From Microcaldota archaeon (GTDB lineage: Archaea; Micrarchaeota; Micrarchaeia; Micrarchaeales; CABMGC01), in assembly GCA_021851065.1 (NCBI GenBank), contig JAJZJQ010000015.1, positions 1 through 35,242 on the forward strand: a DNA stretch of 35,242 bases, written 5' to 3'. The notes beneath the pieces were generated by a model. It searched no databases, was not told where the DNA came from, and saw only the letters and a list, made by a program, of their open reading frames with translations. The translations under genes were made by a program, and so were the position numbers. This document shows, piece by piece, positions 9,040 through 16,551 of this stretch; positions within the stretch are counted from its first letter, which is position 1; each line of letters opens with the position of its first letter.

Positions 9040-9723
9040 ATGGCTAATGCATGCTTGTACAGTGGAGGCAAGGATTCTACGCTAGCTCTGCACAAGGCCG
9101 TAGGCATGGGGATAAAGATAGACCTGCTCATATCCATGATGACAAGCAGCAGGGAGAGCTACATGTTCCATTATCCAAACGTGAGGTTCACCGCGCTCCA
9201 GGCCCAATCAATGGGCATAAAGCAGGTATTTGCACAGACTGAAGGGAAAAAGGAGAAGGAGCTTAAGGACCTCGAGAAAGCCCTTGTGGACAACGATGTT
9301 GATCTGCTAGTCACCGGCGCTACATACAGCAAGTACCAGGGAGACAGAGTCAATGATCTCTCCAGAAAGCTTGGCATAGAGCACCTGGCCCCCCTGTGGC
9401 ATATCGAACCAAGAACCGAGCTGGAGGAGCTTGCAAAAGATTTCGATGCGATAATAACCGCGGTGGCAGCCGAAGGCATGGACGAGTCCATGTTGGGATC
9501 AAGGATAGATGGGCCAATGATCCGCAAGCTCGAGGAGCTGAACAGGAAGCACGGGATAAACATGCTCTTCGAGGGAGGCGAGGCCGAGAGTTTCGTCCTG
9601 GATGCGCCACTTTTCAGCAGAAGCGTATCTATCCTCAAGTCAAGGAAGGAATGGAATGGAAACAGGGGCATGCTCATAATAGAGGATGCAGTGCTTGGCG
9701 GCAAAGGCATGCTTAAAGAGTAA
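9040..9723 (+). CDS. dph6: Dph6-like diphthine-ammonia ligase (PP-loop ATPase)
   Basis: The 227-residue product belongs to the MJ0570/Dph6 family, which amidates diphthine on elongation factor 2 using ATP and ammonium, the last step of diphthamide formation. The PP-loop SGGKDST is at residues 8-14. VTGATYSKYQGDRVNDL and the C-terminal EGGEAESFVLDAPLF are family signatures. Length matches single-domain archaeal members. The gene is separate from the ATP synthase operon by 66 bases and is convergent with the flavin reductase gene. The specific reaction is inferred from family membership; some members are annotated only as PP-loop proteins. Confidence 0.85.
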   Translation: MANACLYSGGKDSTLALHKAVGMGIKIDLLISMMTSSRESYMFHYPNVRFTALQAQSMGIKQVFAQTEGKKEKELKDLEKALVDNDVDLLVTGATYSKYQGDRVNDLSRKLGIEHLAPLWHIEPRTELEELAKDFDAIITAVAAEGMDESMLGSRIDGPMIRKLEELNRKHGINMLFEGGEAESFVLDAPLFSRSVSILKSRKEWNGNRGMLIIEDAVLGGKGMLKE

Positions 9724-9738
9724 GCATCAGGCGCGCCC

Positions 9739-10296
9739 CTATCCGCGCCCAATGCGCCTTGTCCATGCCACAAGAGCCACAAGGAGCTCGCCGATCTTCT
9801 CGCGGGTATGCTCATCAGCCACAGTTCCGTCTTCCCCTATCTTCTGCTGCATGAACGGCACTATGACTTCAGGCTTGTTCAGAAGATGCGCATTTAGGAA
9901 TACGAATACCTGCCTTAGGTGGTACTGTGCTCTCGACCCGCCCAACATTCCGCCTCCGCTCATTATGGCAACAGGCTTATCATCGAATGCGTTATCCGAA
10001 TAGGGCCTTGACACCCAGTCTATAGCATTCTTGAGATACCCTGGTACAGAGTAATTGTACTCTGGCGTGGAGACCAATATCGCATCCGCGCCTTTTATCT
10101 TCTCACGAAATGACTTTACTGCCTGCGGCGGATCTGGCAGAAGGTCTTCATTGAAGACGGGTATGTCCTTTATGTCAAAGATCTCAATTTCCGCATCTTG
10201 CGGTACAAGGTACTTTGCTGCGTTAAGCATGGCTCTTGTATACGATCCTTCCCTAAGGCTGCCCCCAAATCCCAGTATGCTGATTTTGTTTCCCAT
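9739..10296 (-). CDS. NAD(P)H-dependent FMN reductase family protein
   Basis: The 185-residue flavodoxin-like product has the FMN phosphate loop GSLREGSYTRAML near its N-terminus. It also has STPEYNYSVPGYLKNAIDW, the stretch that stacks on the flavin in the FMN_red family (azoreductase, chromate/quinone reductases, ArsH). It probably transfers electrons from NAD(P)H to flavin, quinones or other acceptors; the natural substrate is unknown. ATG 10296 is preferred because GGTG precedes it; ATG 10308 is possible. It ends 15 bases from dph6 in a tail-to-tail arrangement. Confidence 0.88.
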   Translation of the reverse strand: MGNKISILGFGGSLREGSYTRAMLNAAKYLVPQDAEIEIFDIKDIPVFNEDLLPDPPQAVKSFREKIKGADAILVSTPEYNYSVPGYLKNAIDWVSRPYSDNAFDDKPVAIMSGGGMLGGSRAQYHLRQVFVFLNAHLLNKPEVIVPFMQQKIGEDGTVADEHTREKIGELLVALVAWTRRIGRG

Positions 10297-10376
10297 GTGC
10301 TGCACCATTGCTGCGTATCTGCACGTTGCTAACAGTAATAACAGCGTTATAGACTATTGCCATGTCTCAAATAACT

Positions 10377-10387
10377 TTATTAATTCA
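10377..10387 (+). promoter_or_regulatory. Candidate TATA box of the aminotransferase gene
   Basis: The stretch CTTTATTAATT lies about 35 bases before the ATG at 10417, within the 120-base divergent gap shared with the flavin reductase gene. Confidence 0.4.
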
Positions 10388-10416
10388 AGCATTCATCACA
10401 TAACCTTAGGGATGCT

Positions 10417-11637
10417 ATGAAGCTGCTTTCTACTCTCAGCAAGTTCGCAAGGAATCCAGTGGACGAGGATAACCTCGAGGCAGAGTTGCTCATGAAGAAG
10501 GGCAAAAACGTAATACAGCTTAATCGTGGAGATCCTACATTTTATTTTCACACCCCCAAGTACATAGTCGATGCGTATATACGGGCACTTAAGGATGGGC
10601 ACACCAACTACTCAAGCGGCATAGGCATAGAGGAACTAAGGACAGCAGTGTCAAAGCGCTACAAGAGGCTCTATAACGTAAGGATACACCCTGACAACAT
10701 CATAACGACTCAGGCTACTAGTGAGGCCATAATGTTCGTTAACATGGCCCTTGTAGAGAAAGGCGACAGGGCAATACTCTTCAAGCCATATTACCCGTTC
10801 TATCCGCCCAACCTCAAGCTTTTCGGCGGCGAATCCATAATAGAAGAATACGACGAGAAGAGCGGATGGAACATAGACACGCAGAGCCTTGAACGGTCAG
10901 TAAGGCAGGATATGGGGGGCGGCAGGCGCGCCAAGTACATAATGATAACCAACCCAAACAATCCCACTGGAACAGTGCTTGGAAGAAAGACTCTTGAGGA
11001 AATAGTTGATATAGCAAACAATTATGGCATAACCCTGATAAGCGATGAGATATACGATGAGATAATATACAACAATGCAAAATTCACGAGCATTGCAAAC
11101 GTTGCAAAAGGAGTGCCGCACATAATACTCAACGGAGCAGCCAAGGATTTTGATGCAACCGGATTCAAGGTGGGCTTCATAATCATACCAGGCGAGGACA
11201 GGATCTCGCTTGAGATAAGGCGCAGGCTTGTGAAACTGGCAACGCTTAGGATATGCCCAAATACTCCTGCCCAGTATGCAATGGTGGAGGGCATAAATAA
11301 TGTAACCGAGCACAAAAGGGCTCTTAGAGCAATGGTTAAAGGCATAGAGAGGAGGAGCAATATGGTGGTGAGGACGCTCAATGACACGCCTTATTTCGAC
11401 GCAGTGAGGCCAAACAGCGCATTCTACGTATTCCCGAGGATAAACTTCGGGATGCTGAAGCTGAAGACCGATAGGGAGTTTGTAGAAAGGCTCCTCATCG
11501 AGAAGGGCGTGCAGATAGTTCGGGGATCGGTGTTCGGTTCCCCGAGCCATGTAAGGATAGTGGCCCTTGCAGACGAACGCACCATAACCAAGGCGCTAAC
11601 CAATATAAATGAGTTCTGCAAGAAGTACTCACGCTAG
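10417..11637 (+). CDS. Class I/II pyridoxal-phosphate aminotransferase
   Basis: The 406-residue product is of the fold-type I aspartate/alanine aminotransferase family. It shows IQLNRGDPTFYFHTP, the substrate-phase YSSGIGIEELR, NPNNPTGTV and SDEIYDEI. The PLP-binding lysine is K243 in NGAAKDFDATGFKVGF. The usual SxSKxxxxxGxRxG motif is altered: the residue before the lysine is Ala, and the phosphate-binding arginine is Lys (GFKVG). The closest described groups are archaeal alanine and aspartate aminotransferases, but the substrate cannot be fixed from sequence. Its stop codon is six bases before tRNA-Val. Confidence 0.88.
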   Translation: MKLLSTLSKFARNPVDEDNLEAELLMKKGKNVIQLNRGDPTFYFHTPKYIVDAYIRALKDGHTNYSSGIGIEELRTAVSKRYKRLYNVRIHPDNIITTQATSEAIMFVNMALVEKGDRAILFKPYYPFYPPNLKLFGGESIIEEYDEKSGWNIDTQSLERSVRQDMGGGRRAKYIMITNPNNPTGTVLGRKTLEEIVDIANNYGITLISDEIYDEIIYNNAKFTSIANVAKGVPHIILNGAAKDFDATGFKVGFIIIPGEDRISLEIRRRLVKLATLRICPNTPAQYAMVEGINNVTEHKRALRAMVKGIERRSNMVVRTLNDTPYFDAVRPNSAFYVFPRINFGMLKLKTDREFVERLLIEKGVQIVRGSVFGSPSHVRIVALADERTITKALTNINEFCKKYSR

Positions 11638-11643
11638 GAACAA

Positions 11644-11714
11644 GGAGGCATAGTCTAATGGTAGGACGCTACCCTTACACGGTAGAGGTCTGGGTTCGAT
11701 TCCCTGTGCCTCCA
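11644..11714 (+). tRNA. tRNA-Val (anticodon UAC)
   Basis: The 71-nt gene has acceptor GGAGGCA (11644-11650) pairing with TGCCTCC (11707-11713) and discriminator A. The D-arm is GTCT/GGAC, and the anticodon stem CTACC/GGTAG carries loop CTTACAC with TAC at 11676-11678. The T-loop TTCGATT is at 11695-11701. The T-stem CTGGG/CCCTG has one T-T mismatch (11691 with 11705, positions 50:64). No CCA is encoded and there is no intron. The last 12 bases are also the core of repeated sequences downstream, so this gene is the apparent target of site-specific integration. Confidence 0.95.
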
Positions 11715-11762
11715 TACAGTCGTTTACGCCGACAAGTGCGTTAAAACTCCTATTTATTTACT
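11703..11762. repeat. Right-arm repeat, copy A (overlaps tRNA-Val 3' end)
   Basis: This is a 60-bp repeat starting with CCTGTGCCTCC of the tRNA, followed by an inverted repeat GTCG-(7)-CGAC and ending TTATTTACT. It aligns without gaps to 16492-16551 (47 of 60 identical by eye) and 18341-18400 (46 of 60). The stop codon of the minus-strand gene at 11750 lies inside it. I interpret it as an attachment-site arm of an integrated unit. Confidence 0.75.
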
Positions 11763-12244
11763 TGCTCTTGTTCGATCTTATTGTGCCTGTTTTTGACCGC
11801 AGAGATCATTTCCCTGAGCTTCTGCCTTGTTATGTACAGTCCGCCCGAGAGCGCAAGTGCATCAGCTACTATGATTGGTACGGAATGAACCATTGCACCG
11901 TATATGGTCCAGGTAGATGTTGCACTGAGATCCAGGGAGAGCAGCTGTGGCGATATATCCTTTGTAGATCTTGTGTTCCAGGTATGAAGTACCTGTGGTG
12001 CATAAAGCGATGCCGTAGCTGCGGTAGCTATCCCACCAGCAAGGTTTGGATCTCTTGTTACTGCTGCAAATGCGGCACCAGCAATGCTTAGTGCAAGCGG
12101 TACACCAGACGTTACGAATGTGGAGATGGGACTTGCCGTAGAGTTAGACAGTTTCTCATCAAGAGATCTAAGCGAACGCTTTAAAGTCTTTTCATGGTCT
12201 TCTAGCCCTATTGCTTTATGCACCATCAAAATCGCTTCTGGCAT
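11750..12244 (-). CDS. PQ-loop (SemiSWEET-type) membrane protein
   Basis: The 164-residue product has an amphipathic N-terminus and three hydrophobic segments. The PQ-loop signature is SLYAPQVLHTWNTRST, followed by TWTIYGAMVHSVPI. SemiSWEETs are three-helix half-transporters that dimerise to move sugars; the substrate here is unknown. ATG 12244 is chosen because AAGGAG lies 4 bases upstream; a longer frame from 12301 would overlap the acetyltransferase gene by 50 bases. It follows that gene by 7 bases on the same strand, so the two form an operon. Its last codons lie in the right-arm repeat. Confidence 0.75.
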   Translation of the reverse strand: MPEAILMVHKAIGLEDHEKTLKRSLRSLDEKLSNSTASPISTFVTSGVPLALSIAGAAFAAVTRDPNLAGGIATAATASLYAPQVLHTWNTRSTKDISPQLLSLDLSATSTWTIYGAMVHSVPIIVADALALSGGLYITRQKLREMISAVKNRHNKIEQEQVNK

Positions 12245-12251
12245 TGACTCC

Positions 12252-13019
12252 TTATTCCCTTTTCGCTGCAGTAGTATTGTCACGAAGGTAATGCTGTGCA
12301 ACTACCTTTCCATAGTCCTCCCCAGGCATAGATACTGTTGGTATTATTAGCCCTGTTTTCTCATCTACAGCGAAGTCTATACCTTTGCCTGTCGAGCCCA
12401 CTCCTGCGGCCTTATGGAAGTCCAGTGTCTTGAAGATATGACCCATGATGGGATTCACTGTCCATCCCATCACTGCGGTGTTGCCATTTTCATTTGTTAC
12501 TGTGACGCTCTCCTTTATAAGAACATTGCCGAGACCAATGCCCCTGAACCTCTCACCTACGACCACATCGGCTATATATCCTACATTGCCAAGCTGATGA
12601 CCCCTCGAACTCACTATTTTCTCATACTTGGCAAGTATCTTGACTATATCGCCAATGTCTTCTGAAGCCACCATCCTTCCCTGCTGCATTGCAGCGGCAG
12701 GTTCCGTAAACATTGCCATTCCGCATACCACGCTGAAAGCCGCAGGCTTACCGTTAACGTGTATGTTTATAACGCCGCCCATATCATTCCGAAGCACGGC
12801 TTCAGCCAACTTTGCGAACTCCTCTGGTCCTTCCTTTTTTGCTGCTTTTATATTTGCCCAGAACTCATAAACGTGCCATGGCGGTTTTGTGAATCCAATC
12901 CCGAACTGCTTGCCGAACTCATCCATCCTCTTTGTATCATTGAGCATCGCCGATGCGTTATGCGTCCTGAATACCTCAACTACTACTTCTCTATTTGCCT
13001 GCGCTCTATTTGCTAGCAT
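12252..13019 (-). CDS. GNAT-family N-acetyltransferase
   Basis: The 255-residue product carries the acetyl-CoA pyrophosphate loop of GNAT enzymes: ADVVVGERFRGIGLGNVLI (RxxGxG/A motif), followed by a helix and MGWTVNPIMGHIFKTLDF, which resembles the motif B end (N-P...lGF). The first ~110 residues are not recognised and may hold the substrate site. It is the first gene of a two-gene minus-strand operon with the SemiSWEET-like gene, inside the unit 11703-13200. A TATA-like CTTAAATA (minus strand, about 13052-13060) precedes it. The acceptor is unknown. Confidence 0.72.
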   Translation of the reverse strand: MLANRAQANREVVVEVFRTHNASAMLNDTKRMDEFGKQFGIGFTKPPWHVYEFWANIKAAKKEGPEEFAKLAEAVLRNDMGGVINIHVNGKPAAFSVVCGMAMFTEPAAAMQQGRMVASEDIGDIVKILAKYEKIVSSRGHQLGNVGYIADVVVGERFRGIGLGNVLIKESVTVTNENGNTAVMGWTVNPIMGHIFKTLDFHKAAGVGSTGKGIDFAVDEKTGLIIPTVSMPGEDYGKVVAQHYLRDNTTAAKRE

Positions 13020-13140
13020 GTTTTCACAATAAATTGTTGTAGGTTTTCTCCTATTTAAGCTTGCCTAAAAGTAGCAATATATAAACAATATTTGTGGATT
13101 TTGGCACCATCTAAAACCGCATGTGTAATATTCCTACGTT

Positions 13141-13200
13141 GTTTTATTTAAATGATTTGAACTGGCAATCTACTAGAATCAGTAAAGTTCCTGTATCTCT
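13141..13200. repeat. Left-arm repeat, copy 1
   Basis: This 60-bp sequence aligns ungapped to 14269-14328 and 17283-17342. It shares GTTTTATTTAAATGATTT (18 bases) with the second copy and GGCAATCTACT with the third. It ends CTGTATCTCT, a degenerate form of the tRNA-Val 3' end CTGTGCCTCC. With copy A of the right arm it bounds the unit 11703-13200. Confidence 0.7.
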
Positions 13201-13232
13201 GTACGTTCCTGTGTAGTCATGATTTACAAACA

Positions 13233-13259
13233 TTTATATAGTTTGTAGTCATATATGAC
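13233..13259 (+). promoter_or_regulatory. fic promoter with palindromic operator
   Basis: TTTATATA (13233-13240) lies 29 bases before the ATG at 13262, so transcription is probably leaderless. The perfect palindrome GTCATATATGAC (13248-13259) sits between the TATA box and the start. TGTAGTCAT also occurs at 13212-13220 and TGTAGTCATATATG at 13244-13257; the latter recurs exactly at 14218-14231 after the gene. The placement suits repression by occlusion. Confidence 0.6.
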
Positions 13260-13261
13260 TT

Positions 13262-14194
13262 ATGAGCATTGAGATACAGGAAAAGATGGGTATTAAGTAC
13301 TATTACTTAGCGCACTCTTATCGTAAATTTGGAAAAGTCCGAAAGCTAAGGATCTATCTTGGTAGAGACTTGACAAACGATGCACTTGTTAAGAAGCGCG
13401 AAGATGCAGAAGTGCTCATAGAAGAGAGATTATCTAAGATCAAGAAGATAAGAGATCCATATAACGTTGCACTTACTGATTCTGAAATTCTAGAGCTTAA
13501 GAAGCTAACGTCCATTAGAAGGATTAAAATCACACATTTAAGTGATGACGAATGGCTTAAATTTACAGAGGCTTTTACATACGATACGAATGCCATAGAA
13601 GGGTCTACGGTCGAACAGAAGGAAGTCGTAAACATACTTGAGAAAAACAAGTGGCCAGATAAGTCAAAGGAGGAGATATCAGAAACGCTTGGCGTTGCGG
13701 AAGCCGTGAAGTACGTAAGGAAGACGAAGGAAGAATTGTCGATTGGGCTGATAAAAGAATTGCATATGATTGTGTTTAAGAACTCAAAAACATTTGCAGG
13801 TAATTTAAGAAAAATTGGGGAAGAAGTTGCAGTTATAGATTCAAATCGTAACATTGTACACCGTGGTGCACCATCCTCTAGTATTCTTTCGTTGTTGGAG
13901 GAGCTCATTAGGTGGTATAAAGCAAATAAGCGCAAATACCCACCCCTAGTTCTAGCTGCCGTAGTACATAATCAATTCGAAAACATTCATCCGTTTAGGG
14001 ACGGGAACGGCAGGGTCGGTAGGCTGCTTCTCATAAACATACTCTTAAAGCATAACATGCCTCCAGTTAACATAGAGCTAGAGAATAGGTTTGAATATTA
14101 TAAGGCATTGCAAGAATACGAACTAGATGGAAACATACGCCCCACGATTGAACTGTTGTTAAAGGAATATAGACGATTACGGAGAAGCCTTTGA
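13262..14194 (+). CDS. Fic-domain protein (AMPylase-type)
   Basis: The 310-residue product has a complete Fic catalytic motif HPFRDGNGRVGR from residue 243 (pattern HxFx[D/E]GNGRxxR). Enzymes with this motif transfer AMP or related groups from a nucleotide to a target hydroxyl. The inhibitory helix signature [S/T]xxxE[G/N] is TNAIEG at residues 109-114, N-terminal to the Fic domain, so this is a class II, self-inhibited protein. The N-terminal ~60 residues (YYYLAHSYRKFGKVRKLRIYLGR) form a separate basic segment seen in archaeal Fic proteins. The gene stands alone between two left-arm repeats and is AT-rich relative to the backbone, which suggests horizontal acquisition. Confidence 0.9.
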   Translation: MSIEIQEKMGIKYYYLAHSYRKFGKVRKLRIYLGRDLTNDALVKKREDAEVLIEERLSKIKKIRDPYNVALTDSEILELKKLTSIRRIKITHLSDDEWLKFTEAFTYDTNAIEGSTVEQKEVVNILEKNKWPDKSKEEISETLGVAEAVKYVRKTKEELSIGLIKELHMIVFKNSKTFAGNLRKIGEEVAVIDSNRNIVHRGAPSSSILSLLEELIRWYKANKRKYPPLVLAAVVHNQFENIHPFRDGNGRVGRLLLINILLKHNMPPVNIELENRFEYYKALQEYELDGNIRPTIELLLKEYRRLRRSL

Positions 14195-14217
14195 TATATG
14201 TCTACATTTTAGACTTA

Positions 14218-14244
14218 TGTAGTCATATATGCCCATATGGGCAT
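14218..14244. repeat. Direct copy of the fic operator and a 16-bp palindrome
   Basis: TGTAGTCATATATG at 14218-14231 repeats exactly the sequence before fic (13244-13257). It overlaps the perfect palindrome ATGCCCATATGGGCAT at 14229-14244. It starts 24 bases after the fic stop codon. Confidence 0.6.
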
Positions 14245-14268
14245 TACCAGATTGCATAATTCCATACT

Positions 14269-14328
14269 GTTTTATTTAAATGATTTAAACGGGCAATCTT
14301 ACCATTTCAGCATAGTCCCTGTGCCTCC
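14269..14328. repeat. Left-arm repeat, copy 2
   Basis: The second 60-bp left arm ends with an exact copy of the tRNA 3' end (CCCTGTGCCTCC, 14317-14328). The first 18 bases are identical to copy 1 (13141-13158). It closes the unit that carries fic. Confidence 0.75.
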
Positions 14329-14360
14329 ATTGAACCTTATTTTTGAGGGTCTTGTCGCCG

Positions 14361-14406
14361 AGTAATTTCCATAGAAATGGTGTGGGTTCGATTCCCCGAA
14401 ACTCCA
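14361..14406. repeat. tRNA T-arm remnant, copy 1
   Basis: TGGGTTCGATTCCC (14383-14396) is identical to the T-arm of tRNA-Val (11691-11704), and the following ten bases match its acceptor end at six positions, ending CTCCA. The preceding TAATTTCC and the spacing to the T-arm recur at 17383-17419. No acceptor 5' half or proper anticodon stem is visible, so it is not a functional tRNA. Confidence 0.55.
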
Positions 14407-14489
14407 TTAACGCTTTTCGAGAGCATAATGGTGACATTGGAGTATGCAGTAGAAAGATTTAAAGTTAGCATGGCCTATATTCTATTTGT

Positions 14490-15227
14490 ATGCCAGCAAA
14501 GAGTGAAGATATTGATAATAAGGCAAAACCAAGTTTTTTGAAAGATATTTTATACGGTCCTTTTCTAATACTGTTTTTGGGTCTGATTTTCGGATTTTTA
14601 ATGTTAATAGGCTTAAGTGCATTAAATAATATTCCTTCTTGTAGTATTCAATATATCTCTACTATCCAAAAGCTCTCTCCATCTCAGATAAAATTTAATT
14701 CGCTAATAGTAACATTGCTTTGGATTATTTTTCTTTTTGTAGTCCCTATTTTGTCTTATCGGTATATATTTAATAAAGACCGGGGTAAAACATTGTGGCT
14801 CTTTGCACTTTTAGTCTTTGAAGCAGTTATGATTGGCTCTTTTGGCGCAGCCTGCCCTAATCCAAACATTACGCGTTGCATACCTCTAAGCGGATATTAC
14901 TGTTGGAATGCAACATATAGTGCAAGTTCTGGTAATGTTTTGTTAGATGTAGAGCAGGATAGTGGCACCAACTGGTTGACAGCAAATATCTTCTTTGTTC
15001 CTGATGGAATTCCTTCAACTATCCCACCAAATGGTGTTGTAAATGCTTATGGCTATTCGACAGGCGGCCTAGCTAATGGTAAACCAGCACAAATAAAACT
15101 TGGAGTGTCAGAGCCAGGAATAGCTACTGGAACATTGACTGGCGGATCTATATGGGCAGTTGAAACAAACTCGTCAGGAAACCAATATTTTGTACAGATT
15201 GCTCTTATAGAATTAAGGGCGACTTAG
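14490..15227 (+). CDS. Uncharacterised membrane protein with extracytoplasmic domain
   Basis: I do not recognise this 245-residue protein. It has three hydrophobic segments at roughly residues 25-46 (ILFLGLIFGFLMLIGLSAL), 69-90 and 100-118. After the third it reads GAACPNPNITRCIPLSGYYCWNA, with paired cysteines, followed by ~100 polar, Ser/Thr/Gly/Asn-rich residues likely outside the cell. It could be a surface protein or the sensor part of a small system with the AAA ATPase 126 bases downstream. The gene is AT-rich and lies in the tRNA-Val island. Confidence 0.6.
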   Translation: MPAKSEDIDNKAKPSFLKDILYGPFLILFLGLIFGFLMLIGLSALNNIPSCSIQYISTIQKLSPSQIKFNSLIVTLLWIIFLFVVPILSYRYIFNKDRGKTLWLFALLVFEAVMIGSFGAACPNPNITRCIPLSGYYCWNATYSASSGNVLLDVEQDSGTNWLTANIFFVPDGIPSTIPPNGVVNAYGYSTGGLANGKPAQIKLGVSEPGIATGTLTGGSIWAVETNSSGNQYFVQIALIELRAT

Positions 15228-15319
15228 AAGTTTTTATGCCGATTATAGAATTACTACATTTGATATACAAACCCCAATTCTTACCTTAAGACCAAATCTC
15301 TGTGTAAATTACAAAGGCT

Positions 15320-15329
15320 TTTATATATT
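15320..15329 (+). promoter_or_regulatory. TATA box of the AAA ATPase gene
   Basis: TTTATATATT is centred about 29 bases before the ATG at 15353, the distance expected for a leaderless archaeal transcript. No ribosome binding site is visible before the ATG. Confidence 0.6.
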
Positions 15330-15352
15330 ACTGATACTACTATTAGTAACTA

Positions 15353-16417
15353 ATGGGTGTATTAGTGCTCTTTGACCTAAATCCGAAAGAAAACGTTCAT
15401 GACCTATACGATAGGAAAGCGGAGCTAGAATCACTATCATCGTCGCTAAAAAATGGAGAACGTCTGATAATTATATATGGTTTAAGGCGGGTAGGAAAGA
15501 CTAGCCTTATACACTCATTCTTGAATAAGCGAGAATTTCCATACATATTATTGGATATGAAGGAGATTTATCATGTTAGCGGTTCTGTGCCAATGAAGGC
15601 GCTTTACAATACAATCTTAAAGGAATTTACTAAGTTTGCTGAAAAAGTTGGTGAAGATGCAAACATAGATATAGATGATGAATTCAGATTACCAGACTTG
15701 CTTAAAGAGATAAATGAATGGTGCAAATCAAGAAAACTGATTTTTATTATAGCACTGGACGAAGCGCAGTATCTTAGATATGGGGGCAAAGTACGCTATG
15801 ATGGCATAATTGCGTGGGGAGTGGACAATCTCTCAAACATAACCTTTATCCTTACTGGAAGCGAAGCGGGAATGTTAAAAGAGTTCTTGAGATACGAAGA
15901 TGTAGAAGCTCCATTATACGGAAGGTTCAGGAATGAGATATATCTGAAAAGATTTACAAAGGAGGAAAGAGTGGCTTTCCTCAGACAAGGATTTAAAGAA
16001 GCTGGCAAAAATATAAGCAATGACGAATTGGAAGACACGATAAAGAATCTGGATGGGATAAGTGGGTGGCTAACATACTACGGATACTTCAGGACCATAA
16101 AGAATTTGGAACATAAGAAGGCAATCGAGCAGGTGTTTAAGGATGGTTCAGAACTCACTCTAAAAGAAATTGAAACGTTAATAGCGCGTTCTAGAAAGAG
16201 GTACACCTATATACTTAGGGCAATTGTAGAGGGATTTAACACGTGGAGTGTCATTAAAACTTATGTTGAGTCTAAGGCTGGTGGCGTGTCAGACACCGTA
16301 TTAAACTCATTATTGCAGGCTTTACTAAAACTTGGAATTGTGGAAAAAGAGCAAGATGATAGGTACGTTATCTTAGACCCTATAGCGATACATGCCATAA
16401 AGAAACTTAAGCCATAA
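15353..16417 (+). CDS. Archaeal-type AAA ATPase (STAND/MNS-like) with C-terminal winged helix
   Basis: The 354-residue product has Walker A GLRRVGKTS at residues 43-51 and Walker B/DExQ ALDEAQYLR with DE at 136-137. TGSEAGML is the sensor 1 region and LYGRFRNEIYLKRF resembles the arginine-containing segment of this family (Pfam Arch_ATPase type). The C-terminal ~90 residues (from about 265) look like a winged helix (LNSLLQALLKLGIVEKEQDDRYVI). Such ATPases are abundant in archaeal mobile and accessory regions and remain mostly uncharacterised. The membrane-protein gene precedes it, but it has its own promoter. It ends 74 bases before a right-arm repeat. Confidence 0.85.
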   Translation: MGVLVLFDLNPKENVHDLYDRKAELESLSSSLKNGERLIIIYGLRRVGKTSLIHSFLNKREFPYILLDMKEIYHVSGSVPMKALYNTILKEFTKFAEKVGEDANIDIDDEFRLPDLLKEINEWCKSRKLIFIIALDEAQYLRYGGKVRYDGIIAWGVDNLSNITFILTGSEAGMLKEFLRYEDVEAPLYGRFRNEIYLKRFTKEERVAFLRQGFKEAGKNISNDELEDTIKNLDGISGWLTYYGYFRTIKNLEHKKAIEQVFKDGSELTLKEIETLIARSRKRYTYILRAIVEGFNTWSVIKTYVESKAGGVSDTVLNSLLQALLKLGIVEKEQDDRYVILDPIAIHAIKKLKP

Positions 16418-16491
16418 GTATACAAGTCATACAACACCATACAAGCCATACAACGATATACATTGTACAAACTGAACCCATACGAGAATGT

Positions 16492-16551
16492 CCTGTGCCT
16501 CCATACGGTCGCTTACGTCGACAAGGATGTATAGACTCTCGCTTATTTACT
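16492..16551. repeat. Right-arm repeat, copy B
   Basis: The first 15 bases (CCTGTGCCTCCATAC) are identical to the tRNA-Val 3' end and its flank (11703-11717). The inverted repeat GTCG-(7)-CGAC is kept. The stop codon of the minus-strand methyltransferase (16547) lies inside it, as with the gene next to copy A. Confidence 0.75.

Noticed and set aside
14329-14406. Possible second intact tRNA gene
   Set aside because: Only the T-arm and part of an acceptor end are present; no matching 5' acceptor strand and no 7-base anticodon loop with T before an anticodon can be drawn.
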